Source: UBA8752 sp002172485
GTDB lineage: Bacteria; Bacteroidota; Bacteroidia; Flavobacteriales_D; Sanyastnellaceae
Direction: 5' to 3'
Assembly (NCBI GenBank): GCA_042089915.1
Contig: JBELJZ010000006.1
Location: forward strand, 36,125 to 100,124
DNA length: 64,000 nucleotides
Below, piece after piece: positions 62,001-64,000 of the stretch (positions within the stretch are counted from its first letter, which is position 1; each line of letters begins with the position of its first letter). Made by a program: the position numbers and the translations under genes. The notes under the pieces are model-generated. The model made no database searches. It worked only from the letters and a program-made list of their open reading frames with translations, and had not been told where the DNA came from.

Positions 62001-63199
62001 CGGCGCGGCCGTTTCCAAGGTTCGAAACACAAGGCCACGGCCATGCCCAAGGGAAAGACGGCCGGGTGGAAAGCCTGCATGCTCACCTCCGGCGGGGCCA
62101 AACTGAGCAGCGCGGTGCCCCCTGCAGCCATTCCGACGAAGCGGCCGAGTTGGCGCTTCCACGAAGGTGACTTCTCCGTCAAGCCCGGCCCCAACAATTG
62201 GAGCGGAAGGGCCCAGAGCAGATTGAGGTTGTAGCGGGTATCCAGGTGGTCTGTGCCGAACCAGAGGTAGGCCAACAGCACCCCGACCAGCCCGGTCAAC
62301 GCCGGCAAGGCGCGGCGCAACCATCGGCGCCCCATCCACCATTCCACCCCACACACCAACAGCAGGACCCAGCCGGCCGCCACCGGCCATCCGGCGCGGT
62401 CTGGCGCTTGGGACAGCATGCTCGGCAACAGCTCCTGGGTCGACTTGACCAAGGGACGCTCGTCCATGCTGTTGGCGTCGAGGACCATGCCCTCCAATTC
62501 CACCGCGAGGTGGTCGGGCAGGAAGGCATCGCCACAGCGTCCCAACGGTGCGTCCACGGGAAGTCCAAGCACCACATCGATTCCGAAGCGGGTCAAGGGC
62601 ACCCCGCCCAACTTGGCGCGGAGCAGATCGCGGAAGGTGCTGTCCTGTCGGTCTGCGCAATCCACGGTCAACCGCGAACCAAACGCGGCCTCCAACACGG
62701 TGATGACCCGCGTGGCGCAGTTGTCGTAGAGGAACAGGTACTGGTAGTCCCGGTGGTCGGGATGGGCGTTGGCAAGCAGGTAGGCATTGAGCCGGGCGAT
62801 GTCCTCCGGCGCGAGGTCCAGCTGTTGCTCGGACACACCGCGCCCCGAGCGGATGTACTCTTCGAGGAAGCCACCAAAGGTGCTCGTGCTGAGGGAGTAG
62901 ATGAGCTCGCCTTGGACAAAGCGCGCGTAGAACCCGTCGCTGAATTGGAACGTGCCGTAGTTGTAGACCCGGTCCAGAGGAGGGTCGGCCGCAAGGTCGG
63001 TGATGCGGATGGCGGTGTGGCCGAAAGCGCTGTAGAGCGCGTTGCCCGGACTGCAGGTCAGGACGCTCGCTTGTGCCGCATCGGAGAAGGACCGCGTGGG
63101 CGCATCGGGGTCCGGAGGAAAGGGAACGCCTTGGGCATGGACCGTGCCAAAGAAAACGGTCACAAAGGCCAGAAACAGGATGTGTTGCAGTGGCTTCAC
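61997..63199 (-). CDS. DUF4105 / Lnb N-terminal-like membrane protein
   Basis: A 400-residue envelope protein. A signal peptide (HILFLAFVTVFFGTVHAQ) precedes a papain/NlpC-like DUF4105 domain: LTCSPGNALYSAFGHTAIRI and YLFLYDNCATRVITVLE contain the conserved His and Cys expected of this thiol-hydrolase-like fold. The C-terminal 150 residues hold about five membrane helices (WPVAAGWVLLLVCGVEWWMG and later ones). The start is GTG 63199, overlapping the dapF stop as GTGA; no ATG fits. Its substrate is unknown; neighbouring dapF suggests a link to cell-wall peptides. Confidence 0.82.
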   Translation of the reverse strand: MKPLQHILFLAFVTVFFGTVHAQGVPFPPDPDAPTRSFSDAAQASVLTCSPGNALYSAFGHTAIRITDLAADPPLDRVYNYGTFQFSDGFYARFVQGELIYSLSTSTFGGFLEEYIRSGRGVSEQQLDLAPEDIARLNAYLLANAHPDHRDYQYLFLYDNCATRVITVLEAAFGSRLTVDCADRQDSTFRDLLRAKLGGVPLTRFGIDVVLGLPVDAPLGRCGDAFLPDHLAVELEGMVLDANSMDERPLVKSTQELLPSMLSQAPDRAGWPVAAGWVLLLVCGVEWWMGRRWLRRALPALTGLVGVLLAYLWFGTDHLDTRYNLNLLWALPLQLLGPGLTEKSPSWKRQLGRFVGMAAGGTALLSLAPPEVSMQAFHPAVFPLGMAVALCFEPWKRPRR

Positions 63200-63969
63200 C
63201 CCGGCAAGATGCGACCGGAAAATGGCATCGCCACAGGACCGGACAACCAAGCGCGGTGCTCCCCCTCGAAGACCACGCCAAGCGGGCCACCCGGCGCCTG
63301 GAATTTGAAGGCCTCTCCCCCATTCGCCCAGCGCAACACGGCCGCCGCCGCCACGGTTCCGCTGCCGCAGCTCAGGGTCTCGCCCTCGACGCCTTTCTCG
63401 AAGGTCCGCAGGGCGTACCGCCCGTCCGCGTGGGGTGCCGTGGCCACGATGTTGACGTTGACGCCGTGCGGGGCAAAGTCCTCGTGCTCTCGGAGTGGGC
63501 GGGCGAGCTCGGTAAGGTTCACGTCCACGAGGTGTTCCGTGGTCATGCCCACGACAAGGTGGTGGGTCCCGGTGTGCACGTAAGCCCCGTGCGGGGTGTC
63601 CTTGGGGGCCTCCTGCACGCGGAGGTCCACGCAAGGCTCACCCTGCACCCAGTGCCCTTCATGCGGCCCATCCACCGCGGTGAACCGCGCGTCGTCATGT
63701 CCCGCCATCAATGCCCGCCACCACGTGAAGGCGGCGCGGGCTCCGTTGCCGCAAAAGGCCTCGCTCCCGTCGGGATTCAGGAAGGTCAGATGGAAGTCGG
63801 CGCCATCGCCGCCGGGCAGCAAGAGCAACACCCCGTCAGCTCCGATACCATGTCGGCGGTGGCACCAGCGCGCCACCGCTTCGGGAGCCGGTCGCCACTC
63901 CCCTTCCTGCGCCCGGAGATCCAGCGCGATGAAGTCGTTGCCACAGGCATCCAGCTTGACGAATTCCAT
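63196..63969 (-). CDS. dapF: Diaminopimelate epimerase
   Basis: A 257-residue cofactor-independent epimerase converting LL- to meso-diaminopimelate for lysine and peptidoglycan. Both catalytic cysteines are present: C73 in NPDGSEAFCGNGAR and C201 in GETLSCGSGTVA. The N-terminus FVKLDACGNDFIALDLR is typical. It leads the minus-strand operon to the DUF4105, lipoprotein, barrel, kdsA and propeller genes. TACCTTCG ends 4 nt before its ATG, so it is likely expressed from a leaderless promoter. Confidence 0.97.
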   Translation of the reverse strand: MEFVKLDACGNDFIALDLRAQEGEWRPAPEAVARWCHRRHGIGADGVLLLLPGGDGADFHLTFLNPDGSEAFCGNGARAAFTWWRALMAGHDDARFTAVDGPHEGHWVQGEPCVDLRVQEAPKDTPHGAYVHTGTHHLVVGMTTEHLVDVNLTELARPLREHEDFAPHGVNVNIVATAPHADGRYALRTFEKGVEGETLSCGSGTVAAAAVLRWANGGEAFKFQAPGGPLGVVFEGEHRAWLSGPVAMPFSGRILPG

Positions 63970-63973
63970 GTCC

Positions 63974-63981
63974 CGAAGGTA
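63974..63981 (-). promoter_or_regulatory. Candidate -7 element TACCTTCG, 4 nt before dapF
   Basis: TACCTTCG (minus strand) fits TAnnTT(T/C)G; the spacer GGAC leads to ATG 63969. It would drive the dapF-kdsA envelope operon with a leaderless mRNA. Only 19 bp remain to the window edge, so a -33 box cannot be judged. Confidence 0.4.
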
Positions 63982-64000
63982 CGGGCACCCCCCAGCAAAA

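Overview
The window is chromosomal DNA from a GC-rich member of the Bacteroidota, most likely Flavobacteriales-like. The lineage call rests on several features: a TonB-dependent receptor tail, a complete Bat (Bacteroides aerotolerance) cluster, DUF5916 and choice-of-anchor-B secreted proteins, proteins with type IX secretion-like C-termini, an AhpC/thioredoxin/small-protein trio, and promoter motifs of the Bacteroidota type (TAnnTTTG) in place of E. coli-like -10 boxes. Coding density is very high. Many neighbours overlap by 4 bp (ATGA or GTGA). I see no phage, insertion sequence, CRISPR array or rRNA. The window opens inside the TonB receptor gene and closes just upstream of dapF.

Layout, left to right. 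1-8.6 kb: receptor tail, ABC exporter, secreted LVIVD-type protein, TIGR01777 epimerase, DNA photolyase and a CoA-transferase. 8.6-12.5 kb: a minus-strand envelope operon (polysaccharide export lipoprotein, RfbC, lytic transglycosylase) divergent from a GNAT acetyltransferase-MltG pair. 12.5-21.2 kb: DUF5916 outer-membrane protein, M23 peptidase, then a coiled-coil protein-ZapA-RNase Y-flippase operon and a DUF4476-like secreted protein. 21.3-25.5 kb: serine biosynthesis (serC, serA, DUF1015), then YggS and a small membrane protein. 25.6-27.9 kb: a two-gene operon of a sarcosine-oxidase-like flavoenzyme and an ATP-grasp ligase, preceded by a possible transcription attenuator. 27.9-36.3 kb: priA, bcp, recA, a TPR lipoprotein and the thrS-infC-rpmI-rplT translation operon. 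36.5-38.1 kb: small secreted protein, hotdog thioesterase, MazG-like pyrophosphohydrolase. 38.2-46.6 kb: MoxR-DUF58-(BatD-like)-BatA followed by two fused proteins, BatB-BatC and BatD-BatE. 46.7-49.9 kb: a deiodinase-like/calcium-repeat secreted protein and a second flippase. 49.9-56.4 kb: His-rich secreted protein, M1 peptidase, carbonic anhydrase, a bacterial nitric oxide synthase, and peroxiredoxin-thioredoxin-DUF6952-like. 56.5-56.7 kb: tRNA-Arg(CCG) and tRNA-Ala(GGC). 56.7-64 kb: a minus-strand envelope operon dapF-DUF4105-lipoprotein-beta-barrel-kdsA-secreted protein.

Themes are cell-envelope assembly (flippases, MltG, M23, dapF, kdsA, outer-membrane proteins), oxidative and nitrosative chemistry (Bcp, AhpC, Trx, NOS, photolyase) and core information processing (recA, priA, rny, thrS operon). 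The observations most worth following are: (1) a recurring TAnnTT(T/C)G motif 4-9 nt before start codons, implying many leaderless mRNAs; (2) BatB-BatC and BatD-BatE gene fusions in which the internal signal peptides survive; (3) the flavoenzyme/ATP-grasp operon with a terminator directly before its start codon; (4) a bacterial NOS with an unusual His/Cys tail; (5) a deiodinase-like domain joined to ten calcium-type repeats. All functions are read from sequence alone; no database search was run.
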